Below are positions 57,241 to 64,000 of a stretch of 64,000 nt of DNA, one piece after another. A program made the translations under genes and the position numbers. The DNA is from Patagioenas fasciata. Lineage: Eukaryota; Chordata; Aves; Columbiformes; Columbidae. Where the stretch lies: contig NC_092522.1 of assembly GCF_037038585.1 (NCBI RefSeq), forward strand, positions 125,780,661 through 125,844,660. Reading direction: 5' to 3'. The notes beneath the pieces are model-generated. The model had not been told where the DNA came from and searched no databases. It worked only from the letters and a program-made list of their open reading frames with translations. The first letter of the stretch is position 1. Each line of letters starts with the position of its first letter.

Positions 57241-57655
57241 TATTCGAACAAGTTTTTTGTGTGTCCCGGCACATTTGGGCTTTGCTCTGGTGGATCCCGC
57301 TGCTGCTCCAGTGGCAGCTCTGGGTCCCCCCGCGTTAACCCAGCCTGGCCCCCCCGCACAGAGTCAGGCCCTGGAGGAGGGGTCAGGGTCGCTGGTGCCT
57401 CAGCTCTGTCGGGGGTCCCGCCAGGGACTGGGGTGCAGGGCGGGATCGGGCTCCTCTGCCTGTCCTGACCCGCGCCCTTCGAGTCGCCCCCGCCCCCCGC
57501 GGCCCCTTGCGTGTTTCAGCCCTTCCAACCCTGGTGTCCCCTTGGGAACTCCGGTGAGGTCCCAGCACCCCCCGCCCCGCACAGTCCCCGTTGCACCGGG
57601 GTGGGGGCACGGAGCTCAGGGTCGCCCCTCGCCCCCTTCCCTCCACAGCCAAAGG
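57241..57655. other. Intergenic GC-rich sequence, no gene recognised
   Basis: No exon or element is recognised between the 18-bp array and the GAREM2 promoter array. Confidence 0.5.
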
Positions 57656-57659
57656 GAGC

Positions 57660-64000
<6,341 letters not shown>

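Overview
The window reads as bird nuclear DNA. It carries at least ten CR1 retrotransposon fragments of the sauropsid type, short introns for a vertebrate, and many GC-rich minisatellites. Two protein-coding genes lie in tandem on the + strand, RAB10 then GAREM2, the same neighbours in the same order as on human chromosome 2p23. A non-avian reptile is not strictly excluded, and I cannot name a species.

Layout. 1-11,800 is intergenic: I found no exon, and it is mostly tandem arrays (22, 49, 21, 20 and 16/23 bp units) plus two minus-strand CR1 pieces. 11,165-13,060 is the RAB10 CpG-rich promoter and first exon, with three perfect TGACGTCA motifs in 252 bp. RAB10 coding sequence is complete in six exons (12468-12594, 38398-38458, 47239-47377, 50693-50782, 51105-51206, 52676-52759) and gives a 200-residue Rab GTPase with every GTPase motif intact. 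Its 3' UTR runs to a canonical AATAAA at 55823 and holds a 36-bp minisatellite. 55,850-57,650 is a short intergenic gap with simple arrays. GAREM2 starts at 58233, with exons 58233-58344, 60250-60390 and 61923-62053, and a large exon from 62959 that runs off the right edge. The first 475 residues are present.

Repeats. More than 35 tandem arrays occur, in most introns and both intergenic parts. Long ORFs on both strands (up to 840 codons) come from these arrays and are not genes. The array most worth testing is in RAB10 intron 2: 24 units of exactly 31 bp, 22 of them carrying a perfect NF-Y-type CCAAT box and most a C/EBP-like site. Other notable arrays are about ninety ACAATGG (SOX-like) motifs upstream of RAB10, a decoy-splice-donor array just past exon 3, and a 97-bp array whose units look like miniature exons.

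The two proteins work in separate pathways. RAB10 acts in exocytic and endosomal membrane traffic and is a substrate of LRRK2. GAREM2 is a CABIT-domain adaptor of the GRB2/SHP2-ERK type. I see no operon-like or divergent promoter sharing, only close tandem packing (about 2.4 kb from the RAB10 poly(A) signal to the GAREM2 start codon).
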